Position numbers and translations under genes: made by a program
Shown here: positions 25,667-37,051 of the stretch, piece by piece
Layout: every line of letters begins with the position of its first letter
Position numbering within the stretch: the stretch's first letter is position 1
The notes under the pieces: model-generated
Told to the model about the DNA's origin: nothing
What the model saw: only the letters and a program-made list of their open reading frames with translations
The model's database searches: none
From: Erigeron canadensis
Lineage: Eukaryota > Streptophyta > Magnoliopsida > Asterales > Asteraceae
Direction: 5' to 3'
Assembly: GCF_010389155.1 (NCBI RefSeq)
Contig: NC_057761.1
Span: forward strand, 45,556,213-45,620,212
DNA length: 64,000 nucleotides

Positions 25667-28600
25667 AACATTTGATAAATATTTTATGTACCTTTACATT
25701 TTTGACATCATCACACATATTTCACATATAAACACACACACAAAAAAAAGTGTATAGATGTCCAAAGACATCCTTGGTTAAGGATTACGCTTTATTGATA
25801 AAATTATCTAATGATATCTTTAATTATGCCGTACGTTGGAAATCTTTTATACATAGGGAAGAGATTTCTCAATGAACGTTTATCCATAATTATGTATTTT
25901 TTATTACACAGTATACAATCTGATAATGTAAGATTTGATTGTGAAAAATGATAAATCAACGTAAAAGTAGTCTAATAATCTTAAAACATGACATTTGTTA
26001 TTTACTTATATTTTATCTATTGATTTATACACATGTTATGATTAAATTATTAAAAAGATAATTAGACTATTTAAAAAAAAATCTATCATTCCTTTTTGTT
26101 ATGAACAGATAAAAGTTGGTGTGAATTTATTCAACCGTATACATAAGGAGTAATAAGTTAATGATCATCTATATCGATATACCACAAAATAATAAAAAGA
26201 ATAATCCCTACATTGAAAGTTATATGTAAGAAAATCATATCTTAACTACTCTCTACAAGAAAACTCTTCACACACCAACTCTTTCTCACTATCTCTTCCT
26301 TTCTTGCATTTGCACCTTATTATTGGTATCTTTGTTACAACACACGGGTATCATGCTAGTATTTTTAATATTATAATAATAAGTGGGAGTAAATATGTAA
26401 AGTAGGAGCGTTCGTAGACTCGTAGTGTCGTACCAAGAAAAGAAAACCTAGAAGGCTATTGGATGAGAAGACCACAAGCCACCTCCCATGTGATCGCTAC
26501 TGCTGTGTTTCAACTATACACTCCCTATCCAATACTTTACTTCCCACTTTTCGCCTATTTATTTCTTTATAATTTCTTTATTTTTGTATATAATATTATC
26601 AATTCACTTGTGTATAATTATATCAATCTTAATATTTTATTTTAGCTTAAGATAGTTGACTAACGTTTCATAAATCAAATATCCCACATTGGTCTAGTCA
26701 GAATAATATTACGAAATACTTTTTATACATAAATTAAAAACCATAATTCGCTTTAATAAAATGTATGCAACAATCATTACACTTTTAAGATTTCTAATGC
26801 ACAATTATTTTAGTATAGCATTGGTAGGGTTGCTTTTATGTTTTCGCTTCGTTGTACATAATAATATTTGCTTAGAACTTAATTTATTTTTGTATAAAAA
26901 GGGAACATAAAGTTTAAAAATAAGTAAACAAGAAGATATTTATTTTATTTGGTTTCTATATTAAGAAATTTTGGATAATTAATTGGTTATTATTAGTATA
27001 AAGTTATGGGATATTACCTTAATTAGTTTATTTGACTTACGTAAGTGATCAACTTCCAAAACAATATTATTTTATTTTAAAAACGTTATACATTACTCTA
27101 ACCATGAATTCTAATTTCATGTAAAAATATTACCTTTTTAAATTTTTCCTTTGATTATTTTTGAATTTGTGAGCCAGAAATAAAATAGTTAAGTCAAATT
27201 ATTGATCATTAGTTAACAAAGCAGAAAATATATCTATAACCCTTTATAAAACACTAGCATTGTATTCACGCGATGCAACAGAGCATAGGAAAAAAACGCT
27301 GGTTTATTGGCGGCACTCGCGCGATTACCGGATCACCGTACCTATGGCTATGTGTGTTTTAGACGGCGGAGACGACAACGGTTTTGGGGGGCGGTAGCCG
27401 ATGGCTATGTGTGTTTTAGAGGGACCGGAGGCGGTTCTGAGAGGATATGTGTGTGTGTTTTGTTTTAGGGGATGTATGGGTGTGTTTTTTTGGTATAATA
27501 AGGGAGACAAATTGGGCGTAATTTTTTTTAAGGATATTTTTGATATTTCTGGATTAAAGTGTTTGGTGTTAGTGTAAATTAAAAGGGTAAATAGAGAATT
27601 TAAAGATAGAGTGTTTAATTTGAAGAGGGGTAGTTTGTTTATATAAGGAGTATAAATATTGAATTCTCTTATTTTAAAAAATTCAGCCCTTTTTTATACC
27701 CAAAATACCTTTACTTCTTAATCTTAATTCCCTTATAAATTTAATCTATTCTTATATACTATCTAAAAAAAACTCTCTCTTTAAATGTTACATGAGAAAG
27801 TTATCTAAAATAACATTAATGATTATTACACTGTCAATCTTTTATCTTTTAAAATATCTTCGATCATTAACCTTTTAAATCAATTACTTTTACATCAAAT
27901 ATTTACACCACTTGGCACCATCTCCACCACCAACAGTCGCTCTCACCACCACACCGTCGTCGCCACGATCACCGCCGCATTGTGCGGGTACCGTGCTAGT
28001 TTATATAAACTAAGATAAATTATCAATAAGATGCTGCTTAAATACGCAAGTCATCAGGTATTCAAAGAATCAAAGATATTAATTTATGGACATATACATG
28101 AAGAAGTTTCTGCATAAACAAAACTTTCATAAAGATCGTGGTGTTTGTTTTGAATTTAATTTAATGGGAAAATGACTCAAGCTAAGCTAATAAGTCGATG
28201 TAGTTAATTTAGACTTTATAAGAAAAAATGACTTAATCTAAAACAAGCAACATATACTATATTTATTTGCATATAGACATGTAACCAGAACAAAATTTTA
28301 TGAATAATATACGTGTTAATTAACAGAATGAAAAATACTCCACCTTATTATGATATATACTTGGTACATTATTATGTACTTACGGTTGTACGTGTTTTTA
28401 ATATATATAAAACCAATTAATATGGTACAACATTACATCATATCGGCCCAAAAAGAAACTATGTTGAGTTCAAAATTGATTTCATTATTTAAGTTATATG
28501 ATGTTCTTAATCATCATGTTGTCTTTTTTTTTTAAATCTTGTATACGTGACATGTAAAAATACAAGTCATTGATAAAAGAAAACCAACTCCTAATTAAAG

Positions 28601-29182
28601 CTAACATATATAGAAAGATTTAGTAATTAAGTACTGTAGTATATTATTGTAATTTCAATCTTTTGGTTTGATGCTATCCATGCATAACTATATATACATT
28701 ATAATATAAGGAAACAAAATAAATGTCATATATATTTTCAGCATGATAGTTATGAGAATGAAAATATACATAGTAAATGGAGTTATTAATTAATATATAA
28801 ATATATATATATACCTGAATTTAGAATTATTAATGATATTGAAATGATCTTGCTGATTAGCTTGAAGAAGAAGATATTCAAGCTCTCCTGTGTCACCACC
28901 AAGACCAATGTTCTTGCAACCATAACCAAATGGGTTAGCGGATCCGACCCGTTTCTTTTCGGGTAATGGTTTATCAAAGAACTCAAAGCTTTCATGTTCC
29001 ATATTTTGTATAATGTGATTAGGGACACCATGGTTAATCACCTTAAAAAAACCATATTCTTCACAAGCCTTTACAATGAGCTTAGCCACTTTAGACTTTT
29101 TATCCGAAAGATCGATAACCGGTATCTCCACTTCTCGGATCTTTTCGATCCGAATTGGATTCATTTGAGTTGCTACAACCAT
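22911..29182 (-). CDS. GA2ox: Gibberellin 2-oxidase (2-oxoglutarate/Fe(II) dioxygenase), three exons
   Basis: Inactivates gibberellins by 2-beta-hydroxylation. Exons on the minus strand: 29182-28815, 23797-23440, 23156-22911; GT-AG introns, phases join to 323 codons ending TGA. N-terminal DIOX_N domain: IPVIDLSD (20-27), [16 protein letters not shown] (39-54). [21 protein letters not shown] (87-105) is typical of C19-GA 2-oxidases. The catalytic domain carries the iron ligands H197 and D199 ([10 protein letters not shown]) and H254 (SVRHRAMAN), and the 2-oxoglutarate pair R266/S268 ([10 protein letters not shown]). Exon 2 acceptor at 23798 was chosen because it gives [19 protein letters not shown], the family pattern, and avoids a stop. 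Length fits the family. Class I (C19) assignment is inference. Intron 1 is unusually long (5.0 kb). Confidence 0.95.
24245..24390. mobile_element. MITE copy of the family at 59254-59409
   Basis: It shares GGTTTTGCTAAACGAA, AAGGTGCATTAATTAGGTGT, CTTTTAATATGAAAATGTAC and a terminal GAAGCCCTAA with related copies at 63512-63646 and 59254-59409. It lies inside the GA2ox intron. Confidence 0.55.
25632..25662. repeat. (TA)n microsatellite
   Basis: About 15 TA repeats inside GA2ox intron 1. Confidence 0.9.
26342..26359 (+). mobile_element. Helitron-like 3' terminus
   Basis: ACACGGGTATCATGCTAG followed by T matches the 3' ends at 27999 and 10763. The 5' end was not located. Confidence 0.4.
27254..27662 (-). 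mobile_element. Non-autonomous Helitron (minus orientation)
   Basis: On the minus strand it starts TCAATATTTATACTCCTTAT, close to the 5' end of the element at 10380, and ends GTTGCATCGCG, TGAATACAATG, CTAG followed by T. No terminal inverted repeats. It lies within GA2ox intron 1. Confidence 0.6.
27665..27999 (+). mobile_element. Non-autonomous Helitron (plus orientation)
   Basis: Starts TCTCTTATTTTAAA and ends with a CCACC/CGCC-rich block, hairpin-like CCGCATTGTGCGG, GTACCGTG and CTAG followed by T at 28000. It abuts the minus-oriented element at 27662. Confidence 0.6.
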
Positions 29183-29300
29183 TTTTTTATATATATGGTA
29201 CGTACGTAGTAGTTATGGACTTATGGGGGTGTGTGATCAAATTCAAGAAAGAAAGAAAGTTTGGAGGTATGAAGGCAAGAAAGAACAAGAAAAAAAGGAG

Positions 29301-29312
29301 AGATATATATAG
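29301..29312 (-). promoter_or_regulatory. Possible TATA region of GA2ox
   Basis: ATATATAT runs lie about 120-130 bp upstream of the GA2ox ATG on the minus strand, just above a purine-rich leader (pyrimidine-rich on the other strand). A second TATATATA is at about 29340. Confidence 0.35.
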
Positions 29313-29624
29313 AGATATATTAGGAAAGGGAAGAATTAATATATATAATCTATAATTAATATGGGGAATTGTTGGAGTATTTATAATCACTTCTTTTTTT
29401 TTTCCTGGTATTCACACAGGTTTTATTTGACTCGATGAATAAGGTCATATGACTGCATAACTTTTTGTATATATACAGGAGACATATATATAGAGAGAGA
29501 GACCGACTCTATTTTTAGGTCGATATTGGTGTGTTTTCTCAAACAATAACCAATTTGCTAGACAAATGTATATATAACTATATAAGTAGTGACATAGTGC
29601 CATTAGTTAAGGTATATTGAAGAA

Positions 29625-29843
29625 CTAGACGAATACTCGGCGGCGGAGTTTTGGTGGTGGGCGGCGGCGACTTGTCGTGGCAACGACGGCGAGTAAGATA
29701 GATAATTGATGTAAAATAATTCATGTGATTTAAGGAGTTAATGAAGGTAATTTAGTTATTAAAAGATGTATGTTATAAATGCTTTAAAAGATTAAGAGAT
29801 TCTAAAAATATAATATCTAGTTTGTATTATAAGGAGTATAGAT
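29625..29843 (-). mobile_element. Helitron-like fragment upstream of GA2ox
   Basis: On the minus strand it starts TCTATACTCCTTATAATAC and ends in a CGCC/CCACC-rich block (29640-29695). The 3' hairpin is not clear. Confidence 0.4.
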
Positions 29844-29849
29844 GACACG

Positions 29850-30277
29850 TTTTGTTCGGAAACATTTTGTTGACAATGTAACGTTAGATCTCTTTCATCA
29901 CAACTTTATTATTCCAATGACCATAACATTACACCCGTCCCTTGTATTCTAAACTTATATAGGCTACAATATATGGTATTCATATTATTATTCAAGGATG
30001 CATGAACATATATTATGAATTAATTATATAAGTGTGGAAAAAGAATTAATAGTGTTGAATTTATCGATTTGTATTTCAAGTTCAAGGGGTAATAGTATAA
30101 TTAATATGTTAATATGTTGAGGGATGGATATATATATAAAACTGTTAGGTACTTAAGCTTATTTATGAAGCACTCACATACATATTAATTTTTTAATTCA
30201 TAAAATTTTTGGGGTCCAACCATTAATCGTTAAACAATATTAAAAAATTTAGTATGTTAAGGGTTACACAACTAAGC
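29850..30277. other. Intergenic, no gene seen
   Basis: AT-rich sequence between the GA2ox promoter side and the gypsy fragments. Confidence 0.4.
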
Positions 30278-32015
30278 TGAAAGAACCCGACTCGATAAAC
30301 CGAAAATGTAAGTTTTTTTTTTATATATATATATAAAAAACTCCCCACTGCGCTGCAGTGGAAATCCTCGGAACAAAAAGAGAAGAAGTCCCACTGCGCC
30401 GCAGTGGGTTTGCACTCTCCCACTGCGCCGCAGTGGGAGGAACTGAAAATAAGGACGAGGAATCCCACTGCGCCGAAGTGGGCTACCTGATCAGCAACCC
30501 TAATCCATTTTTGACACTTGAACCATCTTGCAATCCTTACCATGACTCAATGAACTTCAAAGCTACATTCTGAAAATTTCTAACAGCATTATAAACACAT
30601 TTTGACTATCACACAACAATAGTTAGTTTCAAAACCCATGAACACCACCAAACGGGTCATTTACCTAAATTGACACAATTTTTGTCCAAATTTCAACTTC
30701 ACAACTTTATAACAGTTTTACACCTGCTCATTTACATAATTCGACAAGAAATAGGACCATTACACCAAAACGTACCAAGAGCCAAAGGAGAGGGACAACT
30801 AGGTAACTACACCAAAAGATCGTCATCCATCCAAGAATGACCTAAATACCTTCACGAACTTCCAAAATTTACTTCAAGCTCTACTTCAATTTTCTTCAAT
30901 TCAACAACACTAGTTCATTCTTTCGGAACTACCTATAAAAGTGTAAACAACTAAAATATAAGCAAAGGCTTAGTGAATATGTTTGCATACATTTACAAAT
31001 ACAAAAGAAGGCAAGTGCAAAGACTTTCACATGTAACCTATGACACCGTCGTGTCACATTTACATGCTCACTTTGCACACTATCAAATACATATATGGAT
31101 CCATATAAGCTAAACAACATAATCATGATCATCTATCGGGGTTCTTAGGCCACCGGAGGTTCTTAGGCCTCATTCGATCAACTATCGGGGTTCTTAGGCC
31201 TTATAAATAATGCCCCACATGGGCTAAACGCCAAATCAATTACCATGCTTGGAACATTCACATCTCATAGTAATTGACCCAATGTATACACAAAGGTATG
31301 CAAGTATACTTACCTCCTCCGAAACAAAGACAACAAAGCAAAACAATAATGCTCAACAAGCTCAACCTATGATCATATCATAAAATGCATAAGCTTTCAC
31401 TTACAATTTGACTAGCTTAATCTAGTCATACACAATTACTAGCCTTTTCCAAACCCAAAACCCAACCCATTTGTCATTGAGTTACTTTCATTCGTACAAT
31501 AACATTAGGTAGCTCATTCTACCATTTTCATCATTATTTCAATAACTAGAAAAACTCATCTTTTCTCATAAACCCAAATTATCACAAGAACTTATCAATT
31601 TCATAATCAAACACATTATATAACTCAATGACAACTAGGTTAACTAAGGAATTGAGAAAAAATTAAACACAATCCAATTTCTAGCAAAACCCCAAATTTG
31701 GGTTCCTTCATGAACCCTAATTTCAAAAGAAAAGATAAAGCTAAATTGGGGAAATTCCTTACTTCAACAAAGAAGACAATTACTTAGGGTTTTCAATACA
31801 CAATTTCTTCCCCTTTTTCCTCTTAAATTTTCGGCCACCTCCACCACAAATCCACAAACCCTAACTTTTTAATCTTGTTTGATAAGAGTTGTTAATGATG
31901 ATTATTATTTTGATTTCTACCTTGGGCTTGGAAGATTAAACTTTGATTTAGTGAAAAAAAGAAGAATGCATGAAGTGAAGAAGAAAAAGAAGAATAATGA
32001 GTGAAGTGGTTAATT
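30278..32015 (-). mobile_element. Ty3/gypsy 3' LTR (about 1.7 kb, inner boundary uncertain)
   Basis: On the minus strand the LTR ends ...CGGGTTCTTTCA at 30278. Its last ~345 bp are nearly identical to 32614-32968, which is followed by a primer-binding site. Four 19-bp palindromes occur near its 3' end (30343-30482). The TATAAATAATG at 31201-31211 lies mid-LTR. The LTR follows the integrase fragment, as a 3' LTR should. Confidence 0.6.
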
Positions 32016-32539
32016 CCCGATAACTCTTCCGGTAAGTCCAAACGGTATGCAACCTTGCCAACTTTAGCCAAAATTTTGAACGGACCAATAAAACGAGGAC
32101 TTAACTTTCCACGCTTTCAGAACCGTAAAACACCTTTCCATGGGGAAACTTTCAACAAAACACGATCGCCAATATTGAATTCAATTGGCCTTCTTCGTTT
32201 ATCCGCATAAGACTTTTGTCGGTCTTGAGCCGCTTTCAATCTTTCCTTGATCACATCTATCTTCTCGATGGTTTTTAAGACCACTTCCGTACCACCTATT
32301 TCTCTTTGACCCACTTCTCCCCAACAAATTGGAGATCGACACTTTCTTACATACAACATTTCATACGGTGGCATTTGAATACTAGAATGGTAGCTATTGT
32401 TGTATGAGAATTCTACCAAAGGCAAGTGAAGATCCCAAGTGCCTCCAAAATCGATTATACATGCCCGAAGCATGTCCTCCAGGGTTTGGATGGTTCTCTC
32501 ACTTTGACCATCTGTTTGTGGGTGATAAGCGAGTCTCAA
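32016..32539 (-). pseudogene. Ty3/gypsy integrase C-terminal fragment
   Basis: Minus-strand translation contains [34 protein letters not shown] and [15 protein letters not shown] motifs, then [17 protein letters not shown], a frame change near 32117, and KLSPRFIGPFKILAKVG, the integrase C-terminal/chromodomain-proximal region of plant gypsy elements. The D,D,E catalytic core is mostly absent. It begins abruptly at 32539 next to a leader-like sequence, so it is a broken, joined fragment. Confidence 0.85.
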
Positions 32540-32593
32540 CTAAGGTTTAAGTCTAAGCACTCTCCAATCGAGGGTAAACCTAAATCCCTTAAA

Positions 32594-32610
32594 CCTTGGC
32601 TCTGATACCA
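32594..32610 (-). other. Primer-binding site (initiator tRNA-Met type)
   Basis: Minus strand TGGTATCAGAGCCAAGG lies 3 nt after the LTR end at 32614. The TGGTATCAGAGC core is the usual tRNA-Met primer site of plant LTR elements. Confidence 0.8.
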
Positions 32611-32613
32611 ACT

Positions 32614-32968
32614 TGAAAGGACCCGACTCGATAAACCGAAAATGTAAGATTTTTTTTTATATATATATAACCCACTGCGCCGCAGTGGGTCGAGAACTCC
32701 CCACAGCGCCGCAGTGGAAATCCTTGGAACAAAAAGAGAAGAAGTCCCACTGCGCCGCAGTGGGTTTGACACTCTCCCACTGCGCCGCAGTGGGAGGAAC
32801 TGAAAATAAGGACGAGGAATCCCACTGCGCCGCAGTGGGCTACCTGATCAGCAACCCTAATCCATTTTTGACTCTTGAACCATCTTGCAATCCTTACCAT
32901 TACTCAATGAACTTCAAAGCTACAATCTGAAAGTTTCTAACAACATTACAAACACATTTTGACTATCA
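32614..32968 (-). mobile_element. Truncated gypsy LTR (3' part) with five palindromes
   Basis: Nearly identical to 30278-30620. It stops abruptly at about 32968, where gag sequence begins. Five copies of the 19-bp palindrome lie at 32671-32689, 32699-32717 (imperfect), 32746-32764, 32776-32794 and 32821-32839. Confidence 0.8.
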
Positions 32969-32974
32969 CATAGC

Positions 32975-34187
32975 TTAAGCTACCGAAATTTGGAATGATC
33001 TTCCCCTAAGATTCCCCACTTGTTTAGCCAACTTTCTTTCATTTGCTTTCCTTGCTTTGGCTTGCCTCTCTTCCTTCGTCAACAATGGGCAAACACTCTT
33101 CATGTGTCCTTCATTGAAGCACTTGAAACATACGGTCGGCTTTCTAGGGGAGAACTTACAATCTTGGCTAATGTGACCCGGTTGGCCACAATTGAAGCAT
33201 CCCTTCTTAGATGGAGACAAACAAACTCCGGAATGATGTTTCCCACAATTGTTGCAAGTGGGAATGTTTCTTTTATTAGAGCTACCCCCGAACTTCCACT
33301 AGGCCGGAACTTCTTGTTTGGAGAGTTTCTTTGTTCCACCTTCCTTTTCGAGGATTCATCATCCAGCATGCCTTGTTCCACCTCATGAGCCACATCAACC
33401 AATTGAGTGAAAGATTCAATTTTAAGTAGGGTAATCTTCTCCCGAATACTTTTGCGAAGCTTTGATAAAAATGCTCCTTCAACAACCGGTCATTCTTCAA
33501 ATATTCCGGACAAAATTGAGCTTTGTCCAGAAATTGTACCCGAAACTCATTAACATTCAAAGTACCTTGTGAGTCATTCATAAACTCGCTCCTAAGCCTA
33601 GTCACATCGGCTTCTGATCGAAACACTTTAAAGAAGGCCACTTTGAAATCAGCCCATTCCATACCCACCGTTGCATCCTCACCCTTCTTAACAATCTCCC
33701 CATCCCACCATAGCTTAGCTCTATCACACAACATGCTTGACCCATACAAGGTCTTGTCTTCCGATGGAGTTTTAGTGATGCGAAAAGCTCCTTCAATCTC
33801 ATTCACCCATCTTGTGCTCACAATCGGGTCAGGATCCCCATTGTATTTAGGTGGGTTAGCAATGGTGAAGCTCTTAAGGTCATAAGGCTTCTCACTCTTC
33901 GGCTTTGGTCGTTCATCGACATCTTGTGTTTTCGGTACCTTATCTTTCGGAAACCGTTTGTCAAACTCTACTTGTACCGCCGAGGCAACTTCTTCTCTTA
34001 TCTTGAGGGCGATAGTATCACTCATCGCGCCCTCAAGTGTCTCATTTAACTTATTGACGATAAATGGAGAGAAATTCTCCAATGCCTTCCCGATTTGCTC
34101 GCTTATGAAGTCACGACTTAAATCCTCAATCAATACACTCTTATTCTTGTCGTGACTCGAACCATCTTCATCTTGAGATGAAGCCAT
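32975..34187 (-). pseudogene. Ty3/gypsy gag remnant with two zinc knuckles
   Basis: Starts MASSQDEDGSS at 34187. The retrotransposon gag domain is visible as PPKYNGDPDPIVSTRWVNEI, RAKLWWDGEI, WADFKVAFFKVF and NVNEFRVQFLDKAQFCPEY. The C-terminal part has two CCHC knuckles, CFNCGQPGHISQDC and CFKCFNEGHMKSVC (33200-33080). Frame changes near 33440 and 33200 break the frame. Protease, reverse transcriptase and RNase H are missing: gag runs directly into an LTR fragment at 32968. Confidence 0.88.
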
Positions 34188-34486
34188 ACTACACAATTCG
34201 AAAAGCTCATCAATAACGTATATCATTCACTATTTAGTCTCTAATACCCCCAAACCTTCATGTCCGATCATCTCCGTATTTAGCAAGTTTAATTTAAAAC
34301 ATAATAGCTTATGATCGATAATAGGCCGACTCTATTATTATCATAAACTATTTCATTTTAAACCAATCTTACGAAACACGCCAACTCTCAAACATGAATC
34401 ATCCAAAACCTAAGGTCAACGTCAAATTTTCCTATGGTTCAAGTCTAGGCATCTTAACCTAAAGATCGCATACCTAAATCCCTTGA

Positions 34487-34860
34487 ACCTTGGCTTTAAT
34501 ACCAAAAATGTAAGGACCCAGACCTTTTAAATCAAAATCGAATAATATTTTTTTATGTACCCTACTACGGCGCACTGAGGCAATACACACCCACTGCGGC
34601 GCAGTGGAAACCCACAGCCTAATTTGACCATAAGCCCACTGCGGCGCAGTGGGACTACCTGCAGAAAACTTTTTGTTCAAAATCAACTTTCCTGCACCTT
34701 AACAAAATGGTTTCAACCAAAATGCCATTTCACTTCAAATCCTTTCATAAACTAAACCAAACTTGTTCATGACATATAAAACACCATTACAAAAGACTTG
34801 TCATCTATACAAGCTTTACAATCACGTTGTTCAACAAGTGGGTCGGATGCCCAACTTTTT
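34487..34860 (-). mobile_element. Gypsy 5' LTR fragment and primer-binding site
   Basis: On the minus strand the LTR ends GGGTCCTTACA at about 34508, followed by a decayed primer site (TTGGTATTAAAGCCAAGG, 34487-34504), then the gag leader. It carries the same type of palindrome (34590-34607 and 34635-34653, plus a decayed one at about 34563-34580) but is otherwise diverged from the other two LTRs. Confidence 0.6.
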
Positions 34861-34987
34861 TAATTATTTTTTTATTCTTATAAAACCTATCTATCCCTCC
34901 TTATCTTGAGAAAGTCAGAAAAAGCCAAAGAAATAAGAAAAGGAAATCCCGTTCAAAATCAGAAGGAAAAGAGAAAAAACTGGACGG

Positions 34988-35755
34988 GAACGCCCCTTAG
35001 GGCCCAGAGAGGGCGTTCCGAGGCGTTACGCACGAAAAAAGATAGAGGGAACGGGCTATTCCTCACGGTCTTAGGATTGGAGGGTTATGGGAATGCCCCT
35101 CCTCCAGTCGTTGCACGACACGTGTCCAAGACTAATCATAAGGGGCATTCCCCACATTCCCTTGGCGTGGAGGAATGTCCCCAAGGCATTCCTTTTCTTT
35201 TTTTTTAATAGATAATTATGTATATAAATAAAAAAAAAAAGAAAAGAAAAAACGGAAACCAAAGTTTGACCCATTAGATGCCAAGCCAAACGGACGCATT
35301 CGTTTTCAGATGGGGCTTGATTTTTAATGGGGCGGAACGCCCCCCGGGGCCGAGAGAGGGCGTTCCGGGGCGTTACGCAAGAATAAAAAGATACGGAACG
35401 GACTATTCCTCACGGTCTTAGGAGTGGAGGGTTATGGGAATGCCCATCCTCCACTCGTTGCACGACACGTGTCCAAGACTAATCATAAGGGGCATTCCCC
35501 ACATTCCTTTGGGGTGGAGGAATGCCCCAAGACATTCTTTTTTTTTAATAAATAATTGTGTATATAAATCAAAAAAAGAAAAAAAACGGAAACCAAAGTT
35601 TGACCCACTAGATGCCAAGCCAAACGGACGCGTTCGTTTTTAGACGGGGCTTGATTTTTAATGGGTCGGAACGCCCCACGGGGGCGAGAGAAGGCGTTCC
35701 GGGGTGTTACGCATGAAAAAAGAGAGACGAAATGGGCTATTTCTCACGGTCTTAT
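34988..35755. repeat. Tandem MITE-like units (periods 347 and 334 bp)
   Basis: GAACGCCCC starts units at 34988, 35335 and 35669. Each has GGGCGTTCCG, GCGTTACGCA, GGGCTATTCCTCACGGTCTTA; the first two also have GCACGACACGTGTCCAAGAC and AATCATAAGGGGCATTCCCC. The third unit is partial. They resemble the terminal region at 1441-1600. Open frames in both strands are repeat artefacts. Confidence 0.8.
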
Positions 35756-36650
35756 GTGTGTGATATATAGTCAAAAGGTTATATTACATGTTTTTCTTCT
35801 ATTTTGTTTTTTTTGTTTCTTTTGAACATAATATGTTACTCACAAGTTAAATCAAAAGGTATTCACAAGACGTAGCAAATTACACTTATATCCCTTGCAT
35901 TAAAATAATTATAAATTCAAGACAACATTTTTGTTCAAACAACCTTCACCACCATCCATAGTTAACATTGAAAATAACCTTTATCATTACATTAGGGAAA
36001 GAAAATTATTTTCAGATGGACCTCTTAGTCGATTTATAAAGAATGATAATTGAACCCTTAAATTCTATATTTAAAATCAAAAAAATTTCATTCCATCAAA
36101 TCCTATTTGTTTGGTAAATGTAAATGTAACACCCAAATTTAAAAGATATCACACTGAATTTTTAACTCCAAACTTAACATTATAGTTTAGTGTGAGTACT
36201 ATGAGTATTTCTAAAAATGTCCTTTTAATAACAAATTTAATGTTACGCTTAGTGCTAATGCTGGAGATGTCCCAAGTTAGGGTTTGCAAAATAATACAAA
36301 TATGAACGAAACCCTTAGATATATATAGGTTTTTCTAAATGGTTAAATATGTCTATTTAACGAAACCTATTTTCATTTTTTCTTCAATAATAATAACTAG
36401 CCTTGAACCGTTTGTTCTTTTAACCATTAGATATATATATTCCTTAGTAAAGGAGCAATCCCTATCGCAAAGCCTTTTAAATTTTTACTCTTTTATTACT
36501 TAACTAGATTATTGTCTCGCATAATACGCGGGTAAATATATTTTTCATACTTATATATATCTAAAATATTATTTTCTTAATTAATAGTCAACAAATTAAA
36601 ATATTCAATTTCACTTTATTAACAATTGTTTTTTTGACCTTGATAATTTC
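35756..36650. other. Intergenic, no gene seen
   Basis: AT-rich. TGTAACACCCAAATTT at about 36124 resembles an LTR end but no partner was found. Confidence 0.4.
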
Positions 36651-36651
36651 A

Positions 36652-37051
36652 CTACTACAAAACTGGAAAATACCGACGGATTTTTCCAACGGAAAAGTCT
36701 GTCGGAAATTTCCGACCGATTACCGACGAAGTTCCGACGGCTTATCATTTAATCAACATATTGGAAAATTCACGACAGATTACCGACAGAATACCGATGA
36801 ATACAAATTCTGTCGGAAATATGTCGGAATTTACCGACAGATTGTAAACCGTCCGTCGGAAATCCGTCGGAAATATAATTGTTTTAGAAAAGTTAAGTTT
36901 TTAGATATAAATCTGTCGGAAATCTGTCGCAATTTACCGACGGGTTTTAACAGTACGTCGGAATATTCCGTCGGAAGTGGATTTCCTACGCTTTTATTCC
37001 GACGACCCGTTTCTGTCGGAAATCCGTCGGAATATTCCATTTTTGTAGTAG
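36652..37051. mobile_element. 400-bp CACTA-like MITE
   Basis: Ends CTACTACAAAACTGGAA and, inverted, CTACTACAAAAATGGAA are flanked by TTTCA at 36647-36651 and 37052-37056. The interior is filled with CCGTCGGAAAT / ATTTCCGACGG motifs in both orientations, the subterminal repeat style of CACTA elements. The 5-bp duplication is longer than the usual 3 bp for CACTA. The 152-aa and 82-aa frames across it are made of these repeats. Confidence 0.75.

Larger units (their letters stand above)
23798..28814 (-). other. 5-kb first intron of GA2ox, filled with mobile elements
   Basis: It contains a MITE copy (24245-24390), a (TA)n run (25632-25662), a Helitron-like 3' end (26342-26359), and two head-to-head Helitrons (27254-27662 and 27665-27999). 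No further exon is needed for the protein, and open frames within it are short. Confidence 0.7.

Noticed and set aside
32016..34187. Intact gypsy polyprotein
   Set aside because: Protease, RT and RNase H are absent, and gag and integrase fragments are separated by an LTR piece with frame changes.
35071..35643. Several 66-72-codon frames on both strands
   Set aside because: They recur because the DNA is a tandem MITE repeat.
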